DNA of 48,223 bases from NCBI GenBank assembly GCA_015064525.1, contig SVSC01000005.1:1-48223 (forward strand). Reading direction: 5' to 3'. The notes under the pieces are model-generated. The model saw only the letters and a list, made by a program, of their open reading frames with translations. It did not search any database and had not been told where the DNA came from. Each line of letters begins with the position of its first letter. Position 1 is the stretch's first letter. The position numbers and the translations under genes are program-made. This document shows, piece by piece, positions 16,263 to 25,022 of this stretch. Source of the stretch: Oscillospiraceae bacterium. GTDB taxonomy: Bacteria > Bacillota > Clostridia > Oscillospirales > CAG-272.

Positions 16263-16264
16263 TT

Positions 16265-17077
16265 TTAGTTCTGCTTCACGTGAACGTCCAGCTGGTTGAA
16301 GGGAATTTCGATTCCGTTGGCGTCGAAGGCGGACTTCACCTGCTCCAGCAGATCGAAATGCACCGTCCAATAGTCCTCGTTTTTCACCCATACCCGCGCC
16401 ACCAAATCCACGCTGCTGGCATTGTGCGCCTTTACGCGCACCATGGGAACGGGATCCTTCAGAACCAGCTCATGGGCTTCGCAAAGCTCCAACACCAGCT
16501 GCTTCGCCTTTTCAAAATCGTTGGCGTAGGAAATGGAGAACACATGCTCCACGCGGCGCTCCGCCTTTTCCGAGTAGTTGATCACCTCGGAAGAGGAGAG
16601 GGTTCCATTGGGAATATACACCACGCGGTTGTCGCCCGTTCTCAGCTTGGTTTGGGTAATTCTGATCTCCTCCACCGTTCCGCTCTGACCGCACGCCTCG
16701 ATATAGTCGTCAATCTTGAAGGGACGGGTGATGATCAGCATAATTCCTCCCGCCAGATTGGAAAGCGCTCCGTTCACCGCCAAGCCAACGCAAACGCCCA
16801 GAGAGGTAATCAGCGCCGCAAGACCGCTGGTGTCGATGCCAACGTAGCCCACAAGGCAAATGGCGATCACAATTTTTGCGCTCAGGCGGAACGCATAGAT
16901 CAAGGTGCGGGAGATGGTTTTATCCAAATGTCGCTTCTCCGCGTTCTTTTCCAGTCTCCTTGCGATGGCATCCACAATCTTGAAGGTAACGAACAGCAAT
17001 ATCACGGCGATTAACAGCTTCACTCCAACGTTCAAAGCCCATCCGCTCACCGTATTCCAAACAGTTGTCCAATCCAT
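16265..17077 (-). CDS. mscS: small-conductance mechanosensitive channel (MscS family)
   Basis: A 270-residue channel that opens under membrane tension to release solutes on osmotic downshock. Three hydrophobic segments occupy about the first 130 residues; the pore-lining helix is the glycine/alanine-rich LGVCVGLAVNGALSNLAGGI. The beta domain follows (DDYIEACGQSGTVEEIRI, TGDNRVVYIPNGTLS), then the C-terminal alpha/beta vestibule ending ANGIEIPFNQLDVHVKQN. Length is close to E. coli MscS. AAAGGAG lies before the ATG. It is the last gene of a four-gene minus-strand operon, 28 bp after the HAD phosphatase. Confidence 0.94.
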   Translation of the reverse strand: MDWTTVWNTVSGWALNVGVKLLIAVILLFVTFKIVDAIARRLEKNAEKRHLDKTISRTLIYAFRLSAKIVIAICLVGYVGIDTSGLAALITSLGVCVGLAVNGALSNLAGGIMLIITRPFKIDDYIEACGQSGTVEEIRITQTKLRTGDNRVVYIPNGTLSSSEVINYSEKAERRVEHVFSISYANDFEKAKQLVLELCEAHELVLKDPVPMVRVKAHNASSVDLVARVWVKNEDYWTVHFDLLEQVKSAFDANGIEIPFNQLDVHVKQN

Positions 17078-17105
17078 TTTTCAATCTCCTTTTTTTGATT
17101 TAGAT

Positions 17106-17879
17106 TTACTTCAACAATGCCCCAACTCCGCTCACCACGTAGGTGGGACGGTAGGGGTAGCTTTCAATTTCTTCCTCCGAGGTCACCCCCGAAAGCACCA
17201 GCACGGTTTCCACGTTGGATTCGATTCCCGCAATGATATCGGTATCCATGCGATCCCCGATAAAGGCGATGTCCGCGCTGTGACAGCCAATGAGCTTCAG
17301 CCCGTGTCTCAGCATCAGCGGATTGGGCTTTCCAACAAAATACGCCTTCTTTCCCGTGGCGATCTCAATGGGAGCGATCAAGGCGCCCGTTGCGGGCATA
17401 ATGCCGTTTTCGGTAACTCCAACGGTATCGGGATTGGCTCCGATCAGCTTGGCGCCGCCGTTCACCAAGGCGATCGCCTTTTCCAGCTTTTCAAAGCTGT
17501 AGCTTCTCGTCTCCCCCAGCACCACGTAGTCGGGATTGATATCGTTCATATAGATCCGTTTATCGTACATCGCCTTGATCAAGGCACCCTCACCGATCAC
17601 GTAGGCGGTGCAGCCCGGCTTTTGGGAATGAAGGAACTCGGCGGTTGCCATGGCGCTGGTGTAGAAATGGTCGGGAGACACCTTCAGCCCCATCCGCTCC
17701 AGCTTCATGGAAAGCTCATGGGGGGTACGCTCCGAGCTGTTGGTGAGAAACACAAACTTCTTGTTGTTCTCCACCATCCAGTTCACGAACTCCCGAACGC
17801 CGTCCAGAATCCGATTGCCGTGGTAGATCACCCCGTCCATGTCGCAGATAAAGCCTTGCTTACTTGTAATTTCGTGCAT
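17106..17879 (-). CDS. HAD-IIA (NagD-like) sugar phosphatase
   Basis: A 257-residue HAD hydrolase with motif I FICDMDGVIYHGN (nucleophile Asp), motif II FLTNSSERTPHEL, a C2a cap domain in the middle, GKPNPLML (motif III Lys) and motif IV FIGDRMDTDI. This is the NagD/AraL/pyridoxal-phosphatase layout and length. The start at 17879 follows GAAAGGAG; the frame remains open upstream to 18050 inside the S-component gene but lacks a ribosome site. It starts 2 bp after the S-component stop, so the pair is translationally coupled, suggesting the phosphatase works on a compound related to the imported one (a vitamin phosphate is one possibility). Substrate unproven. Confidence 0.9.
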   Translation of the reverse strand: MHEITSKQGFICDMDGVIYHGNRILDGVREFVNWMVENNKKFVFLTNSSERTPHELSMKLERMGLKVSPDHFYTSAMATAEFLHSQKPGCTAYVIGEGALIKAMYDKRIYMNDINPDYVVLGETRSYSFEKLEKAIALVNGGAKLIGANPDTVGVTENGIMPATGALIAPIEIATGKKAYFVGKPNPLMLRHGLKLIGCHSADIAFIGDRMDTDIIAGIESNVETVLVLSGVTSEEEIESYPYRPTYVVSGVGALLK

Positions 17880-17881
17880 CT

Positions 17882-18433
17882 TTATTCTCCTTTCTTTTGA
17901 AATCGCTGAACTGTCAGGGCAATCACGGGAATCAGAATCAGCTGCAAAACGATTCCCGGAATGGCATCCAGAAAGCCTCCCGCCCAGAACATTGCCCAGG
18001 TAAAGGGCTTGTCCGCGACTCCCAGCAGGAGCGCCTTCGCTACTCCCCACACCGCTCTGCCCGCCAGCATGGCGGAGAGCAGCGCAAAATAGATTCGCCC
18101 AACCGTGTGTTTGTTTCCAAGCAGAGCGCTCACAAGACCGATCACCAAGCCGTAGGTTCCCAGCTCCGCCGCCATCCAGACCGCGTTGGGATAGAGGGGC
18201 GGCATTCCAAAGCTGACGCTCCGCAAAAACGGCGTGAGAAGCCCCGCCGTCAGCCCCCAGCCACCGCCGCAGAGCAAGCCGCAGAGCAGGATCGGCAGGT
18301 GCATGGGGAGCAGAGAGTCACCGATCTCCTTGATCTGACCCGTAAGCAGGGGCAGGATCATGCCCATGGCAACGAACATGGCGGTTAACACCAGCTTCAT
18401 GGTTCGCGCCCGTTGCGTTTGTCGTTTTTTCAT
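17882..18433 (-). CDS. ECF transporter S component, substrate unknown
   Basis: A 183-residue membrane protein with about six helices. The N-terminal block MKLVLTAMFVAMGMILPLLT is the typical S-component helix 1, followed by SLLPMHLPILLCGLLCGGGW and PFLRSVSFGMPPLYPNAVWM. These blocks belong to an ECF S family common in Clostridia with no settled substrate. Start at 18433 is supported by AAAGGA upstream; the open frame continues much further upstream but overlaps the hydrolase gene. Sits between a hydrolase and a HAD phosphatase. No ECF ATPase or T subunit nearby. Confidence 0.85.
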   Translation of the reverse strand: MKKRQTQRARTMKLVLTAMFVAMGMILPLLTGQIKEIGDSLLPMHLPILLCGLLCGGGWGLTAGLLTPFLRSVSFGMPPLYPNAVWMAAELGTYGLVIGLVSALLGNKHTVGRIYFALLSAMLAGRAVWGVAKALLLGVADKPFTWAMFWAGGFLDAIPGIVLQLILIPVIALTVQRFQKKGE

Positions 18434-18453
18434 ACTTTTTTCCTTTATCGTTA

Positions 18454-19386
18454 TCATAATACCTTTTGCAAAAATTCCCGCACCTCCGCCTCGTAGGCAT
18501 CGGGCGCCTTCAGGTAGCTGAGTCCGTGTCCCGCGCCCGCAAAGGTTTTCAAGCGCACGCGTTCGGGATTGGCGCGTTGAATCTCTCGGCTCATCTCGCA
18601 GGGAACAAACCGATCGTCCTCGCCGTGGAGAATGAGAATGGGAACATCTCCCCGCTTCACCGCCTCCACCGCGCCGCACTTGGGATCCAAACGAAATCCG
18701 CCGTAGAGTCTTGCGCCCAGCCGCAAAAAGGGATGGAGCAAGCCGAAGGGCAGCCGCATATCCTCTCTGCAAACCTTTCCGATAATCGAAACGGGCGAGG
18801 AATAGGGACAATCGGCAATGATGGCGCGCACGTTGCGGGGCAGCGCCTCACCGCCTGCCATCAGCACCGTGGCGGCACCCATGGAAACTCCATAGAGACA
18901 AATTGGCGTTTCCTCCCCGAAGCGCTCCAGGGCGTAATTCACCCACGCAAGACAATCCAATCTCTCCAGAATCCCAAACGTTATCGTTCTGCCGTCGCTT
19001 TCCGCATGGGCTCTCTGCTCGGGCAGAAGCAAATTATGCCCCATGGCAAAGGAGATCCGACTCCCGCCGCAAAAATCTCTGACGGGATGGCTCTTGTAGC
19101 CGTGAAAGCCGATATCCAGAGGAGCGCCGTTGGCGGAATGATAGTATCTTGCCCACAGCCGCTTTCCGTCATCCGACCGAATGCACACACGCTCATAGGG
19201 ACGCGCGCTCAGGTCATCTATGTAGGAAAGCATCGTTTCCCGCACCTCGTTGTATTGGTCGGTGTTTGGGAGCTTGCGGGAGATCTCGCTGCTTTTGGTG
19301 TTGGCATAGAATGCCATGCGATAGGTGATGAAGGAAACAACACCGCAAAGCAGCACAGCCGCCGCAAAAATCAAAGCAATGAGCAT
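18454..19386 (-). CDS. membrane-anchored alpha/beta hydrolase
   Basis: A 310-residue serine hydrolase with one N-terminal membrane helix (LIALIFAAAVLLCGVVSFIT). The nucleophile elbow is YGVSMGAATVLMAGG, the oxyanion region FHGYKSHPVRDF, the acid LILHGEDDRFVP and the final histidine FAGAGHGLSYL. This resembles Bacillus YqkD-type and cinnamoyl-esterase-like hydrolases. The start at 19386 is preceded by GAGGTAAGG; the frame begins earlier at 19440 inside the promoter region and is rejected. First gene of the operon hydrolase, S component, HAD, mscS. Substrate unknown; an ester or peptide at the membrane is a guess. Confidence 0.9.
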   Translation of the reverse strand: MLIALIFAAAVLLCGVVSFITYRMAFYANTKSSEISRKLPNTDQYNEVRETMLSYIDDLSARPYERVCIRSDDGKRLWARYYHSANGAPLDIGFHGYKSHPVRDFCGGSRISFAMGHNLLLPEQRAHAESDGRTITFGILERLDCLAWVNYALERFGEETPICLYGVSMGAATVLMAGGEALPRNVRAIIADCPYSSPVSIIGKVCREDMRLPFGLLHPFLRLGARLYGGFRLDPKCGAVEAVKRGDVPILILHGEDDRFVPCEMSREIQRANPERVRLKTFAGAGHGLSYLKAPDAYEAEVREFLQKVL

Positions 19387-19418
19387 GAACCTTACCTCAC
19401 TTATGGGAATACAGAAAC

Positions 19419-19447
19419 AGTATATCACTTTTTCGATCAAATTTCAA
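19419..19447 (-). promoter_or_regulatory. promoter of the hydrolase-ECF S-HAD-mscS operon
   Basis: Minus strand TTGAAA (19447-19442), 17 bp, TATACT (19424-19419), 33 bp before the hydrolase start. Divergent from the ABC transporter promoter at 19488. Confidence 0.7.
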
Positions 19448-19487
19448 TAGTTTTTTGTACAAATGCAAGGAATTTCATGAAACCCTC

Positions 19488-19516
19488 TTGACAAATGAAT
19501 ATTTATACGTTATAAT
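19488..19516 (+). promoter_or_regulatory. consensus sigma-A promoter of the amino-acid ABC importer
   Basis: TTGACA (19488-19493), 17 bp, TATAAT (19511-19516), 40 bp before the binding-protein start. No operator-like palindrome was seen next to it. Confidence 0.85.
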
Positions 19517-19556
19517 AGCAACACAAAGAAATTTTTTTCATTTTAGGAGGTTTATC

Positions 19557-20414
19557 ATGAAAAAAACAGTTAGTTTCCTGTTGCTGTGCGCCCTGCTCGT
19601 TTGCAGTCTCGCATCCTGCGTGAAGATCACCAAGGAGGGCGTGAAGGTAATCGACATTCCTCTTTCCGAGGAAAAATACGCCTTTGCGGTTTCCAAGGAG
19701 GACACCGAGCTTCTGGCGAAGGTAAACGAGTACCTTACAAAGATCACCACCGACGGCACCTTTGATGCCATCTGCGACCGCTACTTTGGCGAAGGCACTC
19801 CCGTGAAGTTCACCGCTCTTACCGAGGCAGACCCCTCCAAGAATCAGCTGGTGGTTGCAACCAGCACAGGCTTCGCACCCTTTGAAATGGTGGACGAGGG
19901 CGGTCAGTTCTACGGAATCGACCTGGAAATCGCCAAGGGGCTTGCCGAGTATCTTGGCAAGGAGCTGGTGATCATGGATATGAAGTTTGAATCGGTGGTA
20001 ACCTCGGTTCAGAACGGCACCTGCGATATCGGTATGGCAGGCCTCACCATCACCCCCGCCCGCGAGGAAATGGTAACCTTCAGCAATTCCTACTACAACG
20101 CCTCTCAGGTTCTCATTGTGAAGGCGAACGACACCACCTTTGATAATTGCAAGACCGCTGCCGACGTGGAGGCAATTCTCGACACCTTCACCGCCGACAA
20201 GAAGATCGGCTGCCAGAACGGAACCACCGGTGAAACCTACATCGTTGGAGACCTGGATAACCCCGACGGCTACGGCTTCAAGGGGCTTAAGGCAACCAAG
20301 ATGGGCTACGATTACGCCGCACTTGCCGTAACCGCAATGCGTCAGGGTGAGATCGACTACGTAATCCTCGACAACGCCCCCGCAAACGCGATCGCCAAGT
20401 CGATCAACCAATAA
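19557..20414 (+). CDS. amino-acid ABC transporter substrate-binding lipoprotein, apparently circularly permuted
   Basis: A 285-residue lipoprotein: signal peptide MKKTVSFLLLCALLVCSLASC with Cys21 as lipid site. The core from about 97 is a standard polar amino-acid binding protein (QLVVATSTGFAPFEMV, FYGIDLEIAKGLAEYLGKEL, DIGMAGLTITPAREEM, IGCQNGTTGE, DYVILDNAPA). Its order is odd. Residues 28-80 (VKVIDIPLSEEKYAFAV, TELLAKVNEYL, DGTFDAICDRYFGEG) are what family members carry at the C-terminus, after the DYVILDNAPA strand. Here the protein stops 11 residues after that strand and the tail is at the front instead. This points to circular permutation; the lobes would still close. AGGAGG precedes the ATG. 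Permease and ATPase follow. Confidence 0.9.
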   Translation: MKKTVSFLLLCALLVCSLASCVKITKEGVKVIDIPLSEEKYAFAVSKEDTELLAKVNEYLTKITTDGTFDAICDRYFGEGTPVKFTALTEADPSKNQLVVATSTGFAPFEMVDEGGQFYGIDLEIAKGLAEYLGKELVIMDMKFESVVTSVQNGTCDIGMAGLTITPAREEMVTFSNSYYNASQVLIVKANDTTFDNCKTAADVEAILDTFTADKKIGCQNGTTGETYIVGDLDNPDGYGFKGLKATKMGYDYAALAVTAMRQGEIDYVILDNAPANAIAKSINQ

Positions 20415-20422
20415 AAACCGAT

Positions 20423-20457
20423 AGGGGAAGGAGCCCGCGCGGGTGACCTTCCCCTAC
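20423..20457 (+). other. intercistronic hairpin between binding protein and permease genes
   Basis: TAGGGGAAGG (20423-20432) pairs with CCTTCCCCTA (20448-20457); the loop contains the palindrome CCCGCGCGGG. No T run follows. It likely stabilises the upstream message or slows transcription, giving more binding protein than permease, as in many ABC operons. Confidence 0.65.
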
Positions 20458-20482
20458 CGCTGTGTTCAGAAAGGATATCAGA

Positions 20483-21190
20483 ATGAGCTTTTTCGACGAA
20501 TGGTCTGCCTTTTGGCGGCTGTTTTACACCAATCAGGGATATAAGCGGGTCTTTTCCGAGGGTCTGAAAAACACCCTCACCATCGCGATTCTGGGTTTGA
20601 TCATCGGCATTGCCATCGGAACCCTGATCGCCGCCGTGAAGGTGATGCCCAAATATAAGCGCCTTCCAAGGATCCTCAACGGCGTTTGCACGGTCTACGT
20701 TGGATTCTTCCGCGGAACCCCCATCGTGGTTCAGCTGCTCCTTGCCTACTACGTTCTCTTCCCCATGATGGGAATTTCCCTGGGATCTCTGAATACCTGT
20801 ATCCTGATCTTCGGTCTCAACAGCGCCGCCTACGTTTCCGAGATCATGCGCGCGGGCATTCAGTCGGTAGACGTTGGTCAAATGGAGGCTGCGCGAGCGC
20901 TGGGGCTGGGCTATGCTCCCGCCATGATCAAGATCGTGGTTCCGCAAGCCGTTAAAAATATTCTGCCCACCCTCGGCAACGAATTCATCGCGCTGGTGAA
21001 GGACACCTCGGTGGTCAGCTTCGTTGCCGCCGTTGATCTCTACAAGGTGTTCACCGAGATCGGCAACGTCAACTACGAATATCTGGCGCCCTATCTGATG
21101 ATGGCGTTGATCTATATCGCGCTGGTTCTCATGATCACGCTGCTGGTGAAGCTGCTGGAGCAGCTGCTCCATCGCGGAGATCGGGCATAA
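20483..21190 (+). CDS. amino-acid ABC transporter permease (HisM/GlnP type)
   Basis: A 235-residue inner-membrane subunit with about five helices. The first conserved block is [20 protein letters not shown]; the EAA loop that contacts the ATPase is [20 protein letters not shown] followed by [11 protein letters not shown]. The end has [18 protein letters not shown]. The ATG at 20483 has AAAGGA 7 nt upstream; an in-frame GTG at 20462 lacks a ribosome site. Family members act as a homodimer or heterodimer; only one permease gene is here, so a homodimer is likely. The substrate is probably a polar amino acid. Confidence 0.95.
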   Translation: MSFFDEWSAFWRLFYTNQGYKRVFSEGLKNTLTIAILGLIIGIAIGTLIAAVKVMPKYKRLPRILNGVCTVYVGFFRGTPIVVQLLLAYYVLFPMMGISLGSLNTCILIFGLNSAAYVSEIMRAGIQSVDVGQMEAARALGLGYAPAMIKIVVPQAVKNILPTLGNEFIALVKDTSVVSFVAAVDLYKVFTEIGNVNYEYLAPYLMMALIYIALVLMITLLVKLLEQLLHRGDRA

Positions 21191-21204
21191 CGGGAGGTGC
21201 AGGA

Positions 21205-22032
21205 ATGAACGATAGCAAGCAAACAACCCAATTGATTCCGCAAAGCGAGAACGACCTGATCGTGATTCAAGGGCTTTGCAAATCCTTCAAAAACGGAAAA
21301 AAGACGCTGGACGTGCTGAAAAGCATCGACACCGTGATCAAAAAGAACGAGCGCGTTGCCATCATCGGCCCCTCCGGCAGCGGAAAAAGCACCTTTTTGC
21401 GCTGCATCAACTGCATGGAGGACCCCACGGGCGGCTCAATCTACTTCAACGGCGAGGATCTTGCCGATATGCGCGTGGACATTAACAAGCACCGCGAAAG
21501 CATTGGCATGGTGTTCCAGCAATTTAACCTTTTCAACAACAAAACCGTCCTGCAGAACATCATGCTGGCTCCCGTGTATCTCCGCACCAAAAAAGCGGGA
21601 GGACTGTTTGCCAAGCCAGCCGTAAAGCGACAGATCCGCGAGGAGGCGCGGGAAACCGCCATGAATCTGCTCCGCAGGATCGGCTTGGAGGACAAGGCAA
21701 ACGCCTACCCCTCCACCCTTTCGGGCGGACAAAAGCAGCGCATCGCCATCATCCGCGCGCTGGCAATGAACCCGCAGGTCATGCTCTTCGACGAGCCCAC
21801 CTCCGCCCTTGATCCCGAAATGGTTGGCGAGGTGCTGGATCTCATCAAGGAGCTTGCCAACGAGGGCATGACCATGGTGATCGTGACCCATGAGATGGGC
21901 TTTGCCAGGGAGGTTGCCGACCGCGTGCTGTTTATGAACGACGGCGTGATTGCGGAGGAGGGCTCTCCCGAGGAGCTGTTCGGCAATCCCCAACACCCCA
22001 GAACCCGCGAATTTCTCAGCAAGGTGCTTTGA
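21205..22032 (+). CDS. amino-acid ABC transporter ATP-binding protein (GlnQ type)
   Basis: A 275-residue ATPase powering the importer. Walker A GPSGSGKS (55-62), Q-loop MVFQQFNLF, signature LSGGQKQR near 172, Walker [13 protein letters not shown], switch histidine in VIVTHEMGF. It is about 25-30 residues longer than common GlnQ proteins: an N-terminal extension before [10 protein letters not shown], and a basic insert ([20 protein letters not shown]) in the helical region after the Q-loop. The ATG follows GGGAGG. The gene lies 14 bp after the permease stop. Confidence 0.95.
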   Translation: MNDSKQTTQLIPQSENDLIVIQGLCKSFKNGKKTLDVLKSIDTVIKKNERVAIIGPSGSGKSTFLRCINCMEDPTGGSIYFNGEDLADMRVDINKHRESIGMVFQQFNLFNNKTVLQNIMLAPVYLRTKKAGGLFAKPAVKRQIREEARETAMNLLRRIGLEDKANAYPSTLSGGQKQRIAIIRALAMNPQVMLFDEPTSALDPEMVGEVLDLIKELANEGMTMVIVTHEMGFAREVADRVLFMNDGVIAEEGSPEELFGNPQHPRTREFLSKVL

Positions 22033-22091
22033 TTGCCCGATAGCGGGAAAGAATATCAAGCGAAACAACAGAATGATAGGAGACTTTAAAA

Positions 22092-24542
22092 ATGTTCGAA
22101 AAATCCATGCTGACCATCCGAAAAAGGAACGTGATGCTACGGCTGAAATCTATCTGCGCGATCCTGCTGTGCTTGGCAACCTCATTATCCGTGGTGGGCT
22201 GTACTTCCCCGGAGACTCCCAACGCAGAGAGTACGTCGGGCACACAAAACACGCTCCCCCCTCAGCCCGATCATCCCGAGGAGAACCCTCCCACCAATGG
22301 GCTTTCTTTGCGCGAAAGAGAGGATAGAAATATGAGTAATCCCTCCCAGCCGAAAAACCTGACCGAGGAGGAGACGCTTCCCAAGGTTCCAAAGGGAAAG
22401 GCTCTGAAGGTTGGAAAGAACTACGCGCTCCTCTCCGATCAGTTTGATCTGATCTTCACGGATAACGGCGGTCAATACTCCCTGCGACTAAGCGACAGCA
22501 AGGAATCCTATTTTTCCACAGAGCCGATAGCGGTGACCGTTTATACCCCCTCGGAGAAGGAGGATCTCCCCTTTGAAACGGATGAATTAACGTCTGCCTA
22601 CACCTCGGTTAAGCTCACCGAGTACGGTTATCTGGCAACCGCCACGCTTCAAAGCGCAAACGGCAGTCAGATCACCGTGGAGGATCGCTACTATTTCCCC
22701 GAGGAGCTTTCCGAGCGCGCCATCAACGTGCGGCGCACCTTGAAGGTTGACAAAAAGGCAGAGGCAGATTTGGGCTATTCCACGTCCTTTGCTCTCAACG
22801 TCGGTGCCTACGGAGACGACATTCAATGCTTTGTACCCCACAAAATTTACAACGACCCGGAGGTCACCGGTTACTTCGGCACCTACGGGGAAACCGAGCT
22901 GGGATTGCCAATGGCGGCAATGATGACCAAAACCGGCTTCACCCTTTCCCTGGCGCGGTATCAGCCTGTTATCCATCCCATCGGAAACTACACCGCATCA
23001 ATCACCGTGTACAACGATCCCGGTCTGCTGAAGCAATCGGGCATTTCGGTGGAATACCCCTCAAAAATTCTATCCGCGCCCTATTTTGATCTTTCCTCCC
23101 AAAAGCAGGTGGTGTTTGACCTGACCTTCACAGGCAGCAACCGAGAGAGCTACAACGATATGATGGTGGGCGTTTACAACGACCATTTTGTGCTTCAGGA
23201 TCAACGCATTGTGAACACCGATATTAACAAGGTGTGGGAGGTGATCTGCAAGGATTATAAGAGCTTCCTCCTCAGCACCGATAAAAACGGCGTGATCTCC
23301 TACGGTCTGCCTTGGCGAGTTACGATTGAGAACGGACTGCTCGGGCCGAAATCCTATCAGTCCGGCTTCGTGGGACAGCAGGTTCCCGCGGCATATCAAA
23401 TGATGCTTTACGGTATCCAAAGCAATGACGGTGAAAGTCTGCAAAACGGCTTGAACATTCTCAATTTCTGGATCGACAGCGGCATGATGACCGATGCCGG
23501 CGTGCCGAAGATCTGGTACAACGGAGACCACAATTTCTACAACGCCTACCCCACCTTCCTGCGAATGGCGATCGACACGATGGACGGCTATCTGGATGCC
23601 TATCGGTTGGCTCTGCAGAACGGAATCGCGTGTGACAAGTGGAAGGCTGCGCTGGATGCCTTCGGCGGCTTTCTTTTGAACGCGCAGAACGAGGACGGCA
23701 GCTATTACCGTTGCTACAACTGGAGCGGCACCGCATTCAGCGACGGCGACAACGGAATCCCCGAGCCGGCAGGAAACATCTGCCAATCCACCAGCAAGGA
23801 GAATACCGCGATGGCAGTGGCATTCCTGGCGGATCTGTACCTGCTGACGGGCAAGGAGGAATATAAGCAAGCGGCTATCGCGGCGGGTGAGTACGTGTAC
23901 CAAAATCAGTATGCGCGAGGCTACTACATCGGCGGCACCTGCGATAACGCCAACGTGGTGGACAAGGAGGCAGGCGTTTTTGCAATGACCTGCTATGACG
24001 CCATGTATCGCCTCACCAAGGACGAAAAGTGGATCGCCCCCCTGAAGCAGTCCGCGGCATTCGTGATGTCTATGGTGCAATGCTTCAGCTTCCCCGCAGG
24101 GCTCAACAACGACCTCAAGGCAGCAAACGGTGTTCAGTGCGGCTACAATGACGGTAGCAGCTTCATCACGGCTGAAATGAACGGGCTGGACAACTATGCG
24201 GCGGTGATCTACTATCAGCTGTTCCGCATCTACGTGATCACGGGAGACCCCATTTATTTCTACCAGGCAGAGTTCATGCAGCAAAACAGCAAGTCTCTCA
24301 TGGACTGGGACGGTGCATTGGGCTATCCTTATCAAAGCATTCTCCCCGAAGCCTCAACCATTGCCGATTTCCAATTCCGTTCCGCCGCGGACGATCAAGG
24401 AATCGAGGGTGTGTGGTTGCCTTGGCAATCGGTTGTGAATGCCGCTCCCATTTGTGACATGATGTTGACCTTCGGCGTGGCGGACGTGGCAAAGCTTGCC
24501 AACACCCCCATTGAGGATCTGTATCAGCTTCTCTTTCCCTGA
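22092..24542 (+). CDS. large lipoprotein with predicted (alpha/alpha)6 glycan-active barrel
   Basis: 816 residues from ATG 22092 (AGGAG 9 nt upstream). An internal ATG at 22134 with AAGGA before it would begin nearer the signal peptide (MLRLKSICAILLCLATSLSV, lipobox VVGC). After a Pro/Glu-rich linker comes a beta-rich domain (about 100-370), then a helical domain (about 400-810) with repeated patterns such as DGYLDAYRLALQNGIACDKW, DGSYYRCYNWSG, YLLTGKEEYKQAAIAAGEYV and KEAGVFAMTCYDAMYRLTKD. The pattern suits six-hairpin glycosidases, lyases and glucuronyl hydrolases, but I do not recognise the family or its catalytic residues. It follows the amino-acid importer by 59 bp, perhaps co-transcribed. 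Cell-surface glycan processing is a reasonable inference only. Confidence 0.75.
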   Translation: MFEKSMLTIRKRNVMLRLKSICAILLCLATSLSVVGCTSPETPNAESTSGTQNTLPPQPDHPEENPPTNGLSLREREDRNMSNPSQPKNLTEEETLPKVPKGKALKVGKNYALLSDQFDLIFTDNGGQYSLRLSDSKESYFSTEPIAVTVYTPSEKEDLPFETDELTSAYTSVKLTEYGYLATATLQSANGSQITVEDRYYFPEELSERAINVRRTLKVDKKAEADLGYSTSFALNVGAYGDDIQCFVPHKIYNDPEVTGYFGTYGETELGLPMAAMMTKTGFTLSLARYQPVIHPIGNYTASITVYNDPGLLKQSGISVEYPSKILSAPYFDLSSQKQVVFDLTFTGSNRESYNDMMVGVYNDHFVLQDQRIVNTDINKVWEVICKDYKSFLLSTDKNGVISYGLPWRVTIENGLLGPKSYQSGFVGQQVPAAYQMMLYGIQSNDGESLQNGLNILNFWIDSGMMTDAGVPKIWYNGDHNFYNAYPTFLRMAIDTMDGYLDAYRLALQNGIACDKWKAALDAFGGFLLNAQNEDGSYYRCYNWSGTAFSDGDNGIPEPAGNICQSTSKENTAMAVAFLADLYLLTGKEEYKQAAIAAGEYVYQNQYARGYYIGGTCDNANVVDKEAGVFAMTCYDAMYRLTKDEKWIAPLKQSAAFVMSMVQCFSFPAGLNNDLKAANGVQCGYNDGSSFITAEMNGLDNYAAVIYYQLFRIYVITGDPIYFYQAEFMQQNSKSLMDWDGALGYPYQSILPEASTIADFQFRSAADDQGIEGVWLPWQSVVNAAPICDMMLTFGVADVAKLANTPIEDLYQLLFP

Positions 24543-24588
24543 GAGGAGCAGGCAAACACAAACCGCCTAACTGTTGCTTGAATAACCT

Positions 24589-24616
24589 GAGCCCCCTGCC
24601 GAACGGCAGGGGGCTC
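24589..24616 (+). terminator. hairpin after the large lipoprotein gene
   Basis: A perfect 13 bp stem GAGCCCCCTGCCG / CGGCAGGGGGCTC around AA, 46 bp past the stop. No T tract, so terminator function is uncertain. Confidence 0.6.
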
Positions 24617-24974
24617 AGCAGACTGTAGACAAAACTATAGAGTTTCGTCAGTTTGATGAAAGTTTTGGTCAAGCTTTTTCAAAAGCTTGCGCGGTCAAGG
24701 GCGCGGAGCCCTTGTCGCCCGTCGCAACGGTGCGAAAAACGCGGCGTTTTATTTGGTGCGAACATCGGTTTGCCGCTATACGAATTTGCTACGCAAATTC
24801 CTTTTGAAAGATAAAATTCTTAGCATCGGCGTTTTCTTTTGCGAACCAAATTCGCGAAGCGATTTGCGGCGAGCTTGCGAGCCTCTTTTCATTTTGCGCC
24901 TGCGGTGTCAAAAGAAAGCGGCTAACGCATTTGTGCAATCTAACGATCAGCGCACCTTTGGTCAACAATCTCAA
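24617..24974. repeat. non-coding repeat-rich stretch between convergent genes
   Basis: About 360 bp with no credible gene. It holds an inverted, diverged copy of the 16.2 kb repeat (24640-24690: GAGTTTCGTCAGTTTGATGA, with AAGCTTTTTCAAAAGCTT hairpin), a CAAGGGCGCGGAGCCCTTG hairpin, and GAATTTGC-TAC-GCAAATTC near 24781-24800. Many short A/T blocks with CGAA/TTCG alternate. It looks like a pile-up of REP-type elements. Confidence 0.6.
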
Positions 24975-25010
24975 AAATCTCCCCTCTGCTATGCGGCAGG
25001 GGGGAGATTT
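24975..25010 (-). terminator. terminator of pgk-tpiA
   Basis: On the minus strand a stem AAATCTCCCC / GGGGAGATTT with an inner CTGC/GCAG pairing, followed by TTTTTGAGATT, starting 13 bp after the tpiA stop. Confidence 0.8.
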
Positions 25011-25022
25011 TGTTATTCGCTT

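Noticed and set aside
24617-24974. Decayed coding gene between the lipoprotein and tpiA
   Set aside because: All frames are short or antisense and the sequence is dominated by hairpins and shared repeats.
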